Shown here piece after piece: positions 1-8,693 of a stretch of 64,000 nucleotides of DNA (position 1 is its first letter; each line of letters opens with the position of its first letter). Source of the DNA: Methylococcaceae bacterium UBA6146. GTDB taxonomy: Bacteria; Pseudomonadota; Gammaproteobacteria; Methylococcales; Methylomonadaceae. Under the pieces are notes generated by a model. It did not search any database, was not told the DNA's origin, and saw only the letters and a list, made by a program, of their open reading frames with translations. A program made the translations under genes and the position numbers. The stretch covers positions 207,992 through 271,991 of the forward strand of contig DIUY01000029.1 in assembly GCA_002422395.1 (NCBI GenBank), given 5' to 3'.

Positions 1-268
1 AATCTTCAACCGCCTCGACAAAATCAAGGTGGTTGAAATTCATCAAAAAACTAATCGCATTACCGCTGACACCACAACCGAAGCAATGAAAAAACTGCTT
101 GTTGCGGTTAACTGAAAAACTAGGGGTTTTTTCGGTATGGAAAGGACAACGGGCCACATAATTGCCACCCGTTTTTTTTAATGGGACGTGCGAATCAATC
201 AGGTCGACTATATCAACCCGCACCAAGAGCTCATCTATAAACTCACGAGGAATTCTACCGCCGGACAT
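1..268 (-). CDS. dnaG: DNA primase DnaG, N-terminal fragment
   Basis: This is the first 89 residues of DNA primase, which makes the RNA primers for replication. The gene runs off the left edge of the window. The protein starts MSGGRIPREFIDELL and has the CHC2 zinc finger: C, P, F, H, then C-F-G-C in the stretch HCFGCGVSGNAISF, which binds template DNA. The start ATG is at 268. It lies 23 bases after the yqeY-like gene in the same direction, the usual rpsU-yqeY-dnaG order. The catalytic TOPRIM domain lies outside the window. Confidence 0.96.
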   Translation of the reverse strand, partial: MSGGRIPREFIDELLVRVDIVDLIDSHVPLKKTGGNYVARCPFHTEKTPSFSVNRNKQFFHCFGCGVSGNAISFLMNFNHLDFVEAVED

Positions 269-291
269 TCTTCACCCGGATAGGAATACGC

Positions 292-744
292 TTACTCAGC
301 TAAGGCCGCTTTAATTTTAAGGCTTACCATTGACATATCTGCACGGCCCTGCATGTTAGGTTTCAGCAAAGCCATGACCTTACCCATATCTTTTACAGAT
401 TCCGCACCCGATTTTAAGACCGCCTCACTGACCATAGCATCAATTTCCGCTTCGTTAAGCGCCTGCGGCATAAAATCCTGAATGACCAACACTTCGGCTT
501 CTTCTATTACCACTAAGTCATCGCGCCCAGCATCGGAAAATTGCCTGATGGACTCGCGACGTTGCTTAAGCATTTTATCAAGCACCTGAATAACACGGCC
601 ATCATCAAGCACAATCCGCTCGTCAACCTCGACCTGTTTTATGGCAGCCAAAATTAAACGGATAACGCCTAACCTGGCCTTGTCACCACTTTTCATCGCG
701 GCTTTCATATCTTCCTTGATACGGCCCGTCATTAAGTCACTCAT
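292..744 (-). CDS. yqeY: GatB/YqeY domain protein
   Basis: A 150-residue protein of the YqeY family, homologous to the C-terminal tail domain of the GatB amidotransferase subunit. The family motif IKEDMKAAMKSGDK and the RLILAAIKQ segment are at the N-terminus, and the glycine-containing KPNMQGRADMSMVS segment near the C-terminus is typical. Its cellular role is not well established; a link to tRNA or translation is inferred from the GatB homology. It sits between rpsU and dnaG, two bases after rpsU, so the three are probably co-transcribed. Confidence 0.93.
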   Translation of the reverse strand: MSDLMTGRIKEDMKAAMKSGDKARLGVIRLILAAIKQVEVDERIVLDDGRVIQVLDKMLKQRRESIRQFSDAGRDDLVVIEEAEVLVIQDFMPQALNEAEIDAMVSEAVLKSGAESVKDMGKVMALLKPNMQGRADMSMVSLKIKAALAE

Positions 745-746
745 GA

Positions 747-980
747 CTAAATTGCAGGGCGGCCACGGCGTAGATTTTTCAACGCATAACGCTCTCTAGC
801 CAGCTTTTTCAAATGTCGTTTAACAGCCGCCGCACCTTTACGCTTACGTTCAGCCGTTGGTTTTTCGTAGAACTCACGCCGACGGACTTCTGCTAATACA
901 CCCGCTTTTTCACAGGCGCGTTTAAAACGGCGAATTGCGATATCAAAAGGTTCGTTTTCTTTAATTTTTACTGACGGCAT
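747..980 (-). CDS. rpsU: Ribosomal protein bS21
   Basis: A 77-residue, very basic protein matching small-subunit ribosomal protein bS21, with the family signature ENEPFDIAIRRFKRACEKAG and the REFYEKPTAERKRK segment. It is slightly longer than the usual 71 residues at the C-terminus. It acts in 30S subunit translation initiation. It is the first gene of the rpsU-yqeY-dnaG operon; the divergent promoter region shared with tsaD is the roughly 100-bp gap at 981-1082. Confidence 0.96.
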   Translation of the reverse strand: MPSVKIKENEPFDIAIRRFKRACEKAGVLAEVRRREFYEKPTAERKRKGAAAVKRHLKKLARERYALKNLRRGRPAI

Positions 981-1082
981 TATGATTGTTCCAACTATGT
1001 TAATATTTAAGAGGACTCAGTATCTAGCTGAGTTTAAAAAACCCTGAATTATACCTTTACTTTGCTAATTTTCAAAAACTCA

Positions 1083-2120
1083 ATGTACGTTTTAGGCATA
1101 GAAACCTCCTGCGATGAAACCGGTGTTGCCATTTACCATGCCAAACAAGGCTTGATAAACCATTTTTTATACAGTCAAGTAGACCTGCACAGCGAATACG
1201 GCGGAGTTGTGCCTGAACTCGCCTCACGCGACCACATCCGTAAATTAGTGCCGCTCATCAAGCAGGTTTTGCAAGAGAGTCACTTGCGTCATAGTGACAT
1301 CAACGGCATTGCCTACACAGCAGGGCCGGGGCTGATGGGCGCTTTACTGGTCGGCGCGGCTACTGCCAGAAGCTTGGCATGGACTTGGCAAATTCCAGCG
1401 GTTGCCGTGCATCATATGGAAGGCCATTTACTCGCGCCCATGTTAGAAGAAAATCCGCCGAAATTTCCTTTTGTCGCCCTATTGATTTCCGGCGGCCATA
1501 CCTTGCTGGTGCGGGTGGAAGGCGTTGGCAATTATCAGCTTCTAGGCGAATCACTCGATGATGCTGTCGGTGAGGCGTTTGACAAAACAGCTAAACTTCT
1601 GGGCTTGGGCTATCCCGGCGGCCCAAAACTATCGGCACTTGCTGGGCAAGGCAAGCCGAATTTTAAATTCCCATGTCCGATGACTGACCGTCCTGGCCTA
1701 GATTTTAGCTTTAGCGGCTTAAAAACGTTTGCCCTAAACACCTTCAATGGGTCTGAAAAAACCCAACAAAACAAAGCGGATATTGCTTTGGCTTTTCAAA
1801 GCGCCGTGTCGGAGACACTCGTCATCAAATGCAAGCGTGCATTACAACACACTGGGCTAAAAAGGCTGGTCGTTGCGGGAGGTGTCAGCGCCAACAAACA
1901 AATCCGACAGGCTTTAACCGAAATGGCCGCTAAAGAAGAGGCCCAAGTCCATTTCCCACGCCTACAATTTTGCACTGATAATGGCGCAATGATTGCTTAT
2001 GCCGGATGTCAGCGCTTATTGGCCGGACAGCAACAAGACTTGGCCATTTTCGCCAGACCACGCTGGCCGATGACAGAATTATCAGATTGCCGCCCTGTTT
2101 CAGGCCCTGCTGAAATTTAG
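1083..2120 (+). CDS. tsaD: tRNA threonylcarbamoyladenosine transferase TsaD
   Basis: A 345-residue ASKHA-fold protein that, with TsaB and TsaE, puts the threonylcarbamoyl group on A37 of ANN-decoding tRNAs. The metal-binding HMEGH motif, the ISGGHT motif and the VVAGGVSANK nucleotide-binding motif are all present. I chose the ATG at 1083 because MYVLGIETSCDETG is the conserved N-terminus; an upstream TTG at 1062 would add seven unconserved residues. It is divergent from rpsU, a common arrangement in gammaproteobacteria. Confidence 0.97.
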   Translation: MYVLGIETSCDETGVAIYHAKQGLINHFLYSQVDLHSEYGGVVPELASRDHIRKLVPLIKQVLQESHLRHSDINGIAYTAGPGLMGALLVGAATARSLAWTWQIPAVAVHHMEGHLLAPMLEENPPKFPFVALLISGGHTLLVRVEGVGNYQLLGESLDDAVGEAFDKTAKLLGLGYPGGPKLSALAGQGKPNFKFPCPMTDRPGLDFSFSGLKTFALNTFNGSEKTQQNKADIALAFQSAVSETLVIKCKRALQHTGLKRLVVAGGVSANKQIRQALTEMAAKEEAQVHFPRLQFCTDNGAMIAYAGCQRLLAGQQQDLAIFARPRWPMTELSDCRPVSGPAEI

Positions 2121-2299
2121 CTAAGGAAATCACGGAAACCAAACCAGTCCACCGGATCTTGATTGGCTGAAATCACGGGCGCTTTTTCTGCCCACTCGTC
2201 AAGCACGTATTCCAAGCCATAAAAACTACCATTATCAAATGCCTGGTTCATAGATTCGATAATATCACTATAAGCTCTATTGGTATTTTGGTTAATCAT
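2117..2299 (-). CDS. Small hypothetical protein
   Basis: A 60-residue acidic protein, convergent with and overlapping the end of tsaD by four bases. I do not recognise a family. The start at 2299 (MINQNTNRAY) is preferred because GGAAGG lies seven bases upstream; an ATG five codons earlier overlaps that ribosome-binding site. It is rich in aromatic and acidic residues near the C-terminus (DWFGFRDFLS). No membrane segment or cysteine motif is seen. Confidence 0.55.
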   Translation of the reverse strand: MINQNTNRAYSDIIESMNQAFDNGSFYGLEYVLDEWAEKAPVISANQDPVDWFGFRDFLS

Positions 2300-2568
2300 T
2301 TGTACACCTTCCATTTTTCATGAGCAATTCAGACTCGGCAAACTGCCTTTCTTTGGGAGAAAAAACAACCTACGTCAAAGGTTAGGCTTTATCTGCTGAA
2401 CATAAGCTGAAAGCTATCAAAAAATAAGTGATGTAACCACCAATCATAAAGCCGGTTAAATCTATAAATCAGGGGGGGCACGGAAACAGCATCACACTTT
2501 AAGGTATTGATAGTTATTTTGAAGGCTTTTGGGGAAGGGATTTACAGGCGCCAGCATCAAATGATGCC

Positions 2569-3498
2569 TTAGTTTTTAATCTGATGTGCCAAAACACGGC
2601 GGGATTCCCATTGCCTTAACAAGTCATGGTGCTGTTTACGGCTAGGCAATCCTAACCGAGCCCCCATTTGCGTACAGCAAAAAGCCCCGGCAACACTGGC
2701 ATAACGCAACACATCAGGCCATGCCATTGCGGCGGACAATGCCGCCGCAAACGCACCATGAAAAGCATCACCAGCACCGGTGCTATCGATAGCCTCAACC
2801 GGTGGTGCAGACAAAATGCCGCTATCCGCACCGCGCCGCCAAATCAGCCCCCGTTCGCCTAACGTAATCACTACGGCAGGCGCTAACGCAGCCAGACGGG
2901 ACAAGGCGCTTTGTTCATCACCCGCATACTGGACGGCAAATTTTTCCGAACAAACCAAATAATCAACCTTGTCCATCAACGCTAACGTGCCATCATGCAA
3001 AGAACCCGCATCAAGAACACTGGGGATATTGCCTTGATTTTCCTCCAAAAAGCGCAATGAAAGATGCGGCTCATGGCCATCGAACAACACGACCTTGGGT
3101 GCAACCCCTGAAAAACCAACACTGTCGGCGGACAACGCTTTAGCTTCGCCTTTATAGCTAATCAGCGCCCGTTGTCCATCCGGTTTCACCAAAACCACCG
3201 ATAATGGCGTAGGTGAACCACCTCTTATGACTAACCGAGTGTCAACACCCTCTGCTTGTAATTCTTTAAGATGGCTATCACCATAAACATCATTGCCTAA
3301 GTAGCCAGAAAAAGCCGAAGCATAGCCTAATCTAGTAACAGTTACAGCCGCATTTGCCGCTGGCCCGCCACCACAACCGAAAAGGCCGTCGGCAACTGTT
3401 TTTTCATCAGCCTGTGGGTGATGCGCCAGCGAAAACACCAGATCATAACTTGCATGACCTAAACATAATACATCGGCCACTTTTAAGGTATTCCCCAT
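2569..3498 (-). CDS. PfkB-family carbohydrate/nucleoside kinase
   Basis: A 309-residue ribokinase-like sugar kinase. The N-terminal glycine-rich substrate motif GCGGGPAANAAV and the C-terminal anion-hole and catalytic-base motif DSTGAGDAFHGA are both intact, so it should be active as an ATP-dependent kinase. The substrate (a sugar, nucleoside or phosphosugar) cannot be told from the sequence. It is followed after a 27-base gap in the upstream direction by plsY on the same strand, with no functional link obvious. Confidence 0.9.
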   Translation of the reverse strand: MGNTLKVADVLCLGHASYDLVFSLAHHPQADEKTVADGLFGCGGGPAANAAVTVTRLGYASAFSGYLGNDVYGDSHLKELQAEGVDTRLVIRGGSPTPLSVVLVKPDGQRALISYKGEAKALSADSVGFSGVAPKVVLFDGHEPHLSLRFLEENQGNIPSVLDAGSLHDGTLALMDKVDYLVCSEKFAVQYAGDEQSALSRLAALAPAVVITLGERGLIWRRGADSGILSAPPVEAIDSTGAGDAFHGAFAAALSAAMAWPDVLRYASVAGAFCCTQMGARLGLPSRKQHHDLLRQWESRRVLAHQIKN

Positions 3499-3525
3499 AA
3501 AAACAATGCCGCATCAATTCTGAAA

Positions 3526-4098
3526 CTAGCCTTCTTCACCTTTAATCAACCGTTGGATATTGCTTTTATGCCGCCACAATAAAACTACTGTCATGACACC
3601 AGAGGCCATCACGATAGCCATATCACCAACAATAAACCAAGCATAAATAGGCGACAAAATTGATGCAATCAACGCAGCTAACGATGAAATTTTACCGGCC
3701 TTATAAACCAGTATCCATGTACCCATGGCAGAAAACCCCAAAAGCCATGAAAAACCAAGCATGACGCCAACAGATGTCGCCACGCCCTTACCGCCTTGAA
3801 AGCCAAAGAAAACCGGATACAAATGTCCAAAAAACGCGGCCAGACCCGTCAAGGCCAACACATCAACAGACCCGCCCACTACATTCGCGGCATAGACCGG
3901 CAATAAGCCTTTCAACAGATCCCCCAACAGGGTGATGGCGGCCGCTTTTTTGCCGCCTATGCGCAACACATTGGTGGCACCGGGATTGCCGGAACCTTGT
4001 TCACGGGGATCCGGCAATCCCATCAACCGGCAGACTATAATCGCACTGGAAATTGAACCTATCAGATAAGCCGCCGGAATAAACAACCATTCAATCAT
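3526..4098 (-). CDS. plsY: Glycerol-3-phosphate acyltransferase PlsY
   Basis: A 190-residue integral membrane protein that transfers acyl groups from acyl-phosphate to glycerol 3-phosphate, the first step of phospholipid synthesis. The family motifs are visible: GSISSAI near the N-terminus, GSGNPGATN, LKGLLPV and FFGFQGGKGVATS. Several hydrophobic segments fit the multi-span topology. The start at 4098 (MIEWLFIPAAYLIGS) matches the conserved N-terminus better than the ATGs six and seven codons upstream. Confidence 0.95.
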   Translation of the reverse strand: MIEWLFIPAAYLIGSISSAIIVCRLMGLPDPREQGSGNPGATNVLRIGGKKAAAITLLGDLLKGLLPVYAANVVGGSVDVLALTGLAAFFGHLYPVFFGFQGGKGVATSVGVMLGFSWLLGFSAMGTWILVYKAGKISSLAALIASILSPIYAWFIVGDMAIVMASGVMTVVLLWRHKSNIQRLIKGEEG

Positions 4099-4192
4099 TA
4101 TATAAACCTTCATCACTCAGAACTTGTAAGCCTGGCGTGTTTCGCTGATACTTACCGTTTTTTTAAAATGCACATCATAACGGAAAATAATT

Positions 4193-4552
4193 ATGGACAT
4201 CATTTTTTTAGGCGGCCTTAAAATAGACACCATCATCGGCATTTATGACTGGGAACGGGAGACCAAACAGACGGTGGTTTTGGATATTGAAATGGCTTTT
4301 GATATAGAAAAAGCCGCTGCAACCGATGACATCCAATACACCCTAGATTACAAAACAGTGTCCAAACGGATCATTTCCTTTGTTGAGGACAGCCAGTTTT
4401 TTCTGGTTGAAAAACTGATTGTGGAAATAGCCAATATTATCCGTGCTGAATTTGCCGTTCCTTGGGTAAAAATAACCCTGAACAAAAAAGGCGCCATCAG
4501 TGACGCTAGTGATGTTGGCATCATCATTGAGCGAGGGCAAAAACTACCATGA
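4193..4552 (+). CDS. folB: Dihydroneopterin aldolase FolB
   Basis: A 119-residue protein of the FolB family, which converts dihydroneopterin to 6-hydroxymethyl-dihydropterin in folate synthesis. The GIYDWERETKQ segment with the catalytic Tyr and Glu, the DIQYTLDYK segment and the VEKLIVEIANII segment are typical, as is the C-terminal KKGAISDASDVGIIIER. It overlaps folK by four bases (ATGA), which points to translational coupling of two consecutive folate enzymes. Confidence 0.95.
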   Translation: MDIIFLGGLKIDTIIGIYDWERETKQTVVLDIEMAFDIEKAAATDDIQYTLDYKTVSKRIISFVEDSQFFLVEKLIVEIANIIRAEFAVPWVKITLNKKGAISDASDVGIIIERGQKLP

Positions 4553-5049
4553 CCCAAGGCTACATCAGCATAGGCAGCAATATCGACCAGAACAAATATA
4601 TCCCTGCCGGTTTGCAGGCACTTGACCGGTGTTTTGGCAAACTGTCTATCTCTAGCATTTATGAATCGGCAGCCGTCGGTTTTGCAGGCGACAGCTTTTA
4701 CAACCTTATCGTAGGTTTTAATTCCGCTTTGGACGTTAAACAAGTCGCCAAAAAACTGCGGCAAATTGAGCTGGATAATGGCCGCACCCATGACAGTCAA
4801 AAATTCTCCGCCCGCACGCTGGACCTTGACCTTATTTTATATGGTGATCTTATTATCAATGATGGACGGTTGCGCATACCCCGCGATGAAATTGAACGCT
4901 ACGCCTTTGTCCTTGAACCTTTAGCAGAAATAGCGCCGACTTTAAAACACCCCATCAAGCACTTGAGCTACGCCGAACTATGGGAAAAGTTCGACAAGAA
5001 CGGGCTTCAACAGCACCGCATCACGCCTGCTTGGGCATCAGCAGAATAA
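4549..5049 (+). CDS. folK: Hydroxymethyl-dihydropterin pyrophosphokinase FolK
   Basis: A 166-residue HPPK, which adds pyrophosphate from ATP to the FolB product. The signature RTLDLDLILYG with the metal-binding aspartates is present, and SIGSNI at the N-terminus and IPRDEIERYAFVLEPLAEIAP follow the family order. Its 3' end overlaps by 12 bases the convergent SDR gene, which may act in the same pteridine pathway. Confidence 0.95.
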   Translation: MTQGYISIGSNIDQNKYIPAGLQALDRCFGKLSISSIYESAAVGFAGDSFYNLIVGFNSALDVKQVAKKLRQIELDNGRTHDSQKFSARTLDLDLILYGDLIINDGRLRIPRDEIERYAFVLEPLAEIAPTLKHPIKHLSYAELWEKFDKNGLQQHRITPAWASAE

Positions 5050-5769
5050 AGTACGGCCGCCGTCTACCGTGATAATTTGCCCAGTCACATAATCGGCGTC
5101 TTTAATTAAAAACACCACCGCCTTGGCAATATCGGAAGGGTCGCCGCTACGTTTTAGCGCGACCCGCTGCAAAATCTCCTGCTTATCCAGCCCAGATAGC
5201 GCATGCTCCGGCCATAGTATGGCGCCTGGTGCAACGCCATTGACCCTGACCGCCCCGCCAAACTCTTTTGCCAACACCTTGGTCATCGCCGCCAAGCCTG
5301 CTTTGGCGATACTGTAGACTGGATAACCTTTTAAGCCCCGCTCGGCGTGAATATCAACAATATTGACAATACAGCCTTGGTTTTCGATCAATGTGCCAGA
5401 CAACGCCTGCGCCAGAAAAAAAGGCGCTTTCAGGTTAGTCCCCAATAACTCATCCCACTGGGCTTGTGTGACTTGGGCAACGGCACCGGGGTAAAAAGTT
5501 GACGCATTATTGACCAGCACATCAATACCACCCCACGCCGCTTGAGCCGTTTCTGCGAGGGCTTTCAGCGCATCCATATCCTGCAAATCGGCCTGCATGA
5601 TTTTTGCCGAATCAGGCCGGGTCTGGTTTAACTCACCACAAAGTGCCAATGCCTCCGCTTGTGATGACCGGTAATGCAAAAATATATTGCAGCCTTCGTC
5701 ATGCAATAGCCTGGCGCAAGTTGCACCTATACGCTTTGCCGCGCCCGTAATCAAAACATTTTTTTGCAC
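5038..5769 (-). CDS. Pteridine reductase-like SDR
   Basis: A 243-residue short-chain dehydrogenase/reductase. The NADP-binding TGAAKRIG turn (with an Arg typical of pteridine reductases), the NNAST motif, the catalytic YSIAKAG (Tyr-Lys) and the final DADYVTGQIITVDGG are visible. Members with this N-terminus are usually annotated as pteridine reductases (FolM/PTR1-like), reducing dihydrobiopterin or dihydrofolate. Convergence with folBK supports that reading, but another SDR substrate is possible. Confidence 0.85.
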   Translation of the reverse strand: MQKNVLITGAAKRIGATCARLLHDEGCNIFLHYRSSQAEALALCGELNQTRPDSAKIMQADLQDMDALKALAETAQAAWGGIDVLVNNASTFYPGAVAQVTQAQWDELLGTNLKAPFFLAQALSGTLIENQGCIVNIVDIHAERGLKGYPVYSIAKAGLAAMTKVLAKEFGGAVRVNGVAPGAILWPEHALSGLDKQEILQRVALKRSGDPSDIAKAVVFLIKDADYVTGQIITVDGGRTLFC

Positions 5770-5958
5770 TTCACCCCCTATACTTATAAGGTTTTTCTAA
5801 AGTTGGCGTCTACATTCGATCATCTCATCAAAAGCCCGCGAAATATAATAAACCAAATATTGGGAGGTTTATCGCTTTTGCTTACATCACCATTTGTAAT
5901 GGTTTAATAAAACCGGACACTTCTAAAGACCGATTTATAATGTCAACAGAGGTGAACA

Positions 5959-6723
5959 ATGAGCGGACAAATTAAGTGTAAGCGTCCCAAATGCACTTTT
6001 GAATTTAAACAAGATGCGGCAAAGCCGGTTAATGAAAAGGGCTATACGCACAAGCAAGCAGCAGATAATTTAGGTGTCTCGTTAGGCGCTATGGACGTTG
6101 GGTAAGAGCCGAGAAAGGCTCAACAGTCGCATCTTCAACCAAGAAAAAGGTTTTAAATTTGACTGGCCAAGATGAATTAATCCGCTTACGTAAAGAAGTT
6201 GAACAATTGCGGATGGAGCGCGAAACATTAAAAAAGGCCGCAGTCTTTTATGCCCCAGAGGGTATCTTTGCGCAAGAACTCCAATAAGATACGGATTTAT
6301 TAGAGGGCAACAGAAGAGATTTCCTGTTACCGTGCTGTGTAAAGTGATGCTGGTCACCAGTGCATTTTATGCGTGGGCTAAAACGTCTGAAGATACCGAC
6401 AAAAAGTTACTGCAAAAACAGCTCGAAGCCAAGGCTGTCCAGCTATTTGAGGAAAATAGAAAAACTTATGGTTCCCGCCGTTTATCCGAAGCCTTCTTTT
6501 ATGAAGGCTTCCAAGTCGGGCGCTATAAAGCCGGGCAATTGATGAATAAGATGGGGCTGAACCGCGCCACCCAAAACGGTTCAAAGTCACCACGGACAGC
6601 GGCCATAATGATGCAATTTCCCCTAACCTGTCGGATAGGAAATTTGACGTCACTGTGCCCAACAAGGTCTGGACGGCTGACATGACTTACGTCCGGACGC
6701 TTGAAGGCTGGTCCTATGTGTAG
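5959..6723 (+). pseudogene. IS3-family transposase remnant (orfA/orfB)
   Basis: The orfA product starts at 5959 (MSGQIKCKRPK) and carries the HTH region KGYTHKQAADNLGVSLG, then hits a stop after DVG. The reading continues in another frame with RWVRAEKGSTVASSTKKK and the leucine-zipper-like ELIRLRKEVEQLRMER. The orfB N-terminus (FPVTVLCKVMLVTSAFYAWAK) follows in a third frame and shifts frame again near 6565. It ends at a stop after YVRTLEGWSYV, where the DDE catalytic core should begin. A candidate left end lies near 5908 (GGACACTTCTAAAG). At least three frameshifts and loss of the catalytic core make it dead. Confidence 0.85.
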
Positions 6724-6730
6724 CGCACCA

Positions 6731-6778
6731 TATAATTTGCGAAAAATAACCGGTTAATTTGCGAAAAACCATCCGTTA
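6731..6778. repeat. Short direct repeats next to the IS3 remnant
   Basis: AATTTGCGAAAAA occurs twice, at 6734 and 6756, each followed by a short (C/A)C(G/A)TTAA-like tail. Paired subterminal repeats of this kind are seen at ends of some insertion sequences (the IS21 family, for example), so this may be the end of a lost element. Confidence 0.4.
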
Positions 6779-6787
6779 AATCCCAGC

Positions 6788-6871
6788 GTCTAACTAATAG
6801 CTCACCGGGACAAGCCGCCATTTGAACGTTTCGTATTTTTCAATCTTGCGTGGGCGGCTTGCCCGTTAGCG
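6788..6871 (+). other. Integron attC-like site 1
   Basis: An 84-bp imperfect palindrome with the attC layout. The left core GTCTAAC fits the RYYYAAC consensus. Inner arms ACAAGCCGCC and GGCGGCTTG pair, and the right core GTTAGCG is close to GTTRRRY. The AAGCCG/CGGCTT inner arms resemble those of class 1 integron cassettes. A short cassette ORF begins 50 bases after the right core. The right core departs from consensus at its last two positions, so recombination activity is uncertain. Confidence 0.68.
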
Positions 6872-6920
6872 CCACATTAACCAGCCCGCCGGACACGAAA
6901 CTTAAACGAGGCACTGAATT

Positions 6921-7100
6921 ATGAACCATTCCGAAACACAGCAACCGCCCCAGGTCGGCGGGTCTGCGTTAAATGTACAGTTATGCGATGAAATATATTA
7001 CTGCAAACATTGCGGGTCAGCACGGCTATATATAGCCTTTAAACTCTTGTGTTGTATGAATTGTTGCGTCGCGTATTCCCTCGACGATCACTTCGTATAA
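6921..7100 (+). CDS. 59-residue cysteine-rich cassette protein
   Basis: A small ORF lying exactly between two attC-like sites, as an integron gene cassette would. The product has a CKHCG motif and then a CCMNCC cluster, six cysteines in about 25 residues, which suggests a metal-binding knuckle. I do not recognise a family. Its stop codon overlaps the left core of the second attC, a common cassette feature. No strong ribosome-binding site is seen before the ATG. Confidence 0.5.
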   Translation: MNHSETQQPPQVGGSALNVQLCDEIYYCKHCGSARLYIAFKLLCCMNCCVAYSLDDHFV

Positions 7101-7215
7101 CGCCACGGTAAGGCGCAGGCCGCTTGATGACGATTGACGAAGCCTTGAGCTTTGAAAAACCCTTAACCGAGACAACCGCCACTGGCGGCCTGTCGCTTTG
7201 ACTGACTTGTTAGGC
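7095..7215 (+). other. Integron attC-like site 2
   Basis: A 121-bp site with left core GTATAAC (one mismatch to RYYYAAC), inner arms GGCGCAGGCCGC and GCGGCCTGTCGC that pair, a long loop, and a right core GTTAGGC that fits GTTRRRY perfectly. The left core overlaps the stop of the 59-residue ORF. The next ORF starts 15 bases after the right core. Confidence 0.7.
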
Positions 7216-7229
7216 TTGGAGATTTAGAC

Positions 7230-7742
7230 ATGAAAATTGACTGGTGCGCTAGGTTGCGTGATTTGGCAAGCGGGAAACTAGCTGGAGAAATACCAACGAT
7301 CGAATACGCGTTAGCAGCTGATGAATTAGAAAAATTAAATGCAGAAAATATAAGGTTACGATGCGAGTTATCCCAATGCAGCAAACAGCACGAAGCCGTT
7401 GCATCAGAGTTGTGGGATGGACAACACGCCTGGAAACCCATAGAAACCATACCTGGGTTTAAGTTTGTTTGGGCGTATTGCCCAGAAGCACATAAAACAG
7501 AAGGCGCGGCATTTGAAACAAACGGCGGAATGGTTGTGTGCCATATCCCAAAAGATGAATTTCTTGATGAGAAATTTGTAGATCATTTGGGGATAAAATT
7601 AAATTGGAATTTTACACATTGGCGTGAACTGCCCAATTCGCCAAGAATTAAATGCAAAAACCATAAGTTTAAATTAAGTCATATAGCCGGTGATGGTTGG
7701 TATTGTGCTAAATGCGGCCATGTAGAATTACGCGATGATTAG
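7230..7742 (+). CDS. DUF551-like cassette protein with zinc knuckle
   Basis: A 170-residue protein beginning right after attC site 2 with TTGGAG upstream of the ATG. The N-terminal 60 residues are helical and charged. The middle (WKPIETIP...FTHWRELP) resembles DUF551, a small domain frequent in phage and mobile DNA. The C-terminus has a possible zinc site: C in KCKNHKF and the YCAKCGH motif. No attC follows, so this cassette appears cut short or immobilised; the stop overlaps the frame leading into the SOS peptidase gene. Function is unknown. Confidence 0.65.
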   Translation: MKIDWCARLRDLASGKLAGEIPTIEYALAADELEKLNAENIRLRCELSQCSKQHEAVASELWDGQHAWKPIETIPGFKFVWAYCPEAHKTEGAAFETNGGMVVCHIPKDEFLDEKFVDHLGIKLNWNFTHWRELPNSPRIKCKNHKFKLSHIAGDGWYCAKCGHVELRDD

Positions 7743-7818
7743 TGTGCCTAAAGCCCTTATCACCACCCAACATCGCCAGACAACCCCCAACCCAAAAACC
7801 AACCGTAGGAACACCAGC

Positions 7819-8472
7819 ATGTGCGGGCGTTTTAACCTGATAGCCAAAGCGGATAAGATCATCGGGCATTTCCAGTTGCAGAAACTGCCGCGCTACCAGC
7901 CTAGCTATAACATTGCCCCCGGCCAAAAAATCCTCACCGTTGTCGGATTGGACAACAAACCCTTAAAAGCGGTGAACTTGTTCTGGGGCTTGGTGCCGTC
8001 CTGGTCGAAAGACAGCAAAAACAGCCACCACCTGATTAACGCCCGTGCCGAAACCGTCAGCGAAAAGCCCTCGTTCCGGGCGGCGTTCCATAAACGGCGT
8101 TGTCTAATTGTCGCCAGCGGCTTTTACGAGTGGGCAACCACCGACTCCGGCAAGCAAGCCTTTAATATCCACCGCCAAGACCAGCAACTTTTTGCCTTTG
8201 CCGGATTGTGGGAGCATTGGGATCACGACCAAGGCACGCTCTATTCCTGCACCATCATCACGACCCAAGCCACCAGCCTCATGCAACCCATCCATGAACG
8301 GATGCCCGTGATTATCTCACCGGACGGCTACCCGCAATGGTTGGATAAGGCCACGGACGGGCAACACGCAAGGCAACTGCTTGACAATGATGCTTATGCC
8401 CAAATGGCGGCAACCCCGGTCAGCGATTGGGTGAACAATCCCCGGCATGATGATGAACGGTGTTTGCAATAA
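7819..8472 (+). CDS. SOS response-associated peptidase (HMCES/YedK family)
   Basis: A 217-residue SRAP protein that forms a covalent cross-link to abasic sites in single-stranded DNA. I chose the ATG at 7819 because the catalytic Cys must be residue 2 (MCGRF). The other active-site elements are present: NARAET (Asn and Glu), CLIVASGFYEW and IHERMPVI (His). Longer starts upstream would mask Cys2. It protects stalled forks; in accessory DNA it is often carried by phages and islands. Confidence 0.93.
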   Translation: MCGRFNLIAKADKIIGHFQLQKLPRYQPSYNIAPGQKILTVVGLDNKPLKAVNLFWGLVPSWSKDSKNSHHLINARAETVSEKPSFRAAFHKRRCLIVASGFYEWATTDSGKQAFNIHRQDQQLFAFAGLWEHWDHDQGTLYSCTIITTQATSLMQPIHERMPVIISPDGYPQWLDKATDGQHARQLLDNDAYAQMAATPVSDWVNNPRHDDERCLQ

Positions 8473-8693
8473 CCACGTCACTTTGCTTCGGTTACGGACA
8501 TCCTGCCTGAAATGGCTTTGGGCTGATCTGGCTAAAATGGATATTCCCACCCAATTGAACAGATTTCTAATCTACAGTGACCGGGGATTTTCATTGTCGA
8601 TGGTCCGTTAAACAAAACTATTTTTGTGCTATAGATGGATAAGGTTATATTTTTCACTTGCAATACGGTGTCATATTTGCCAACATCTATTAC

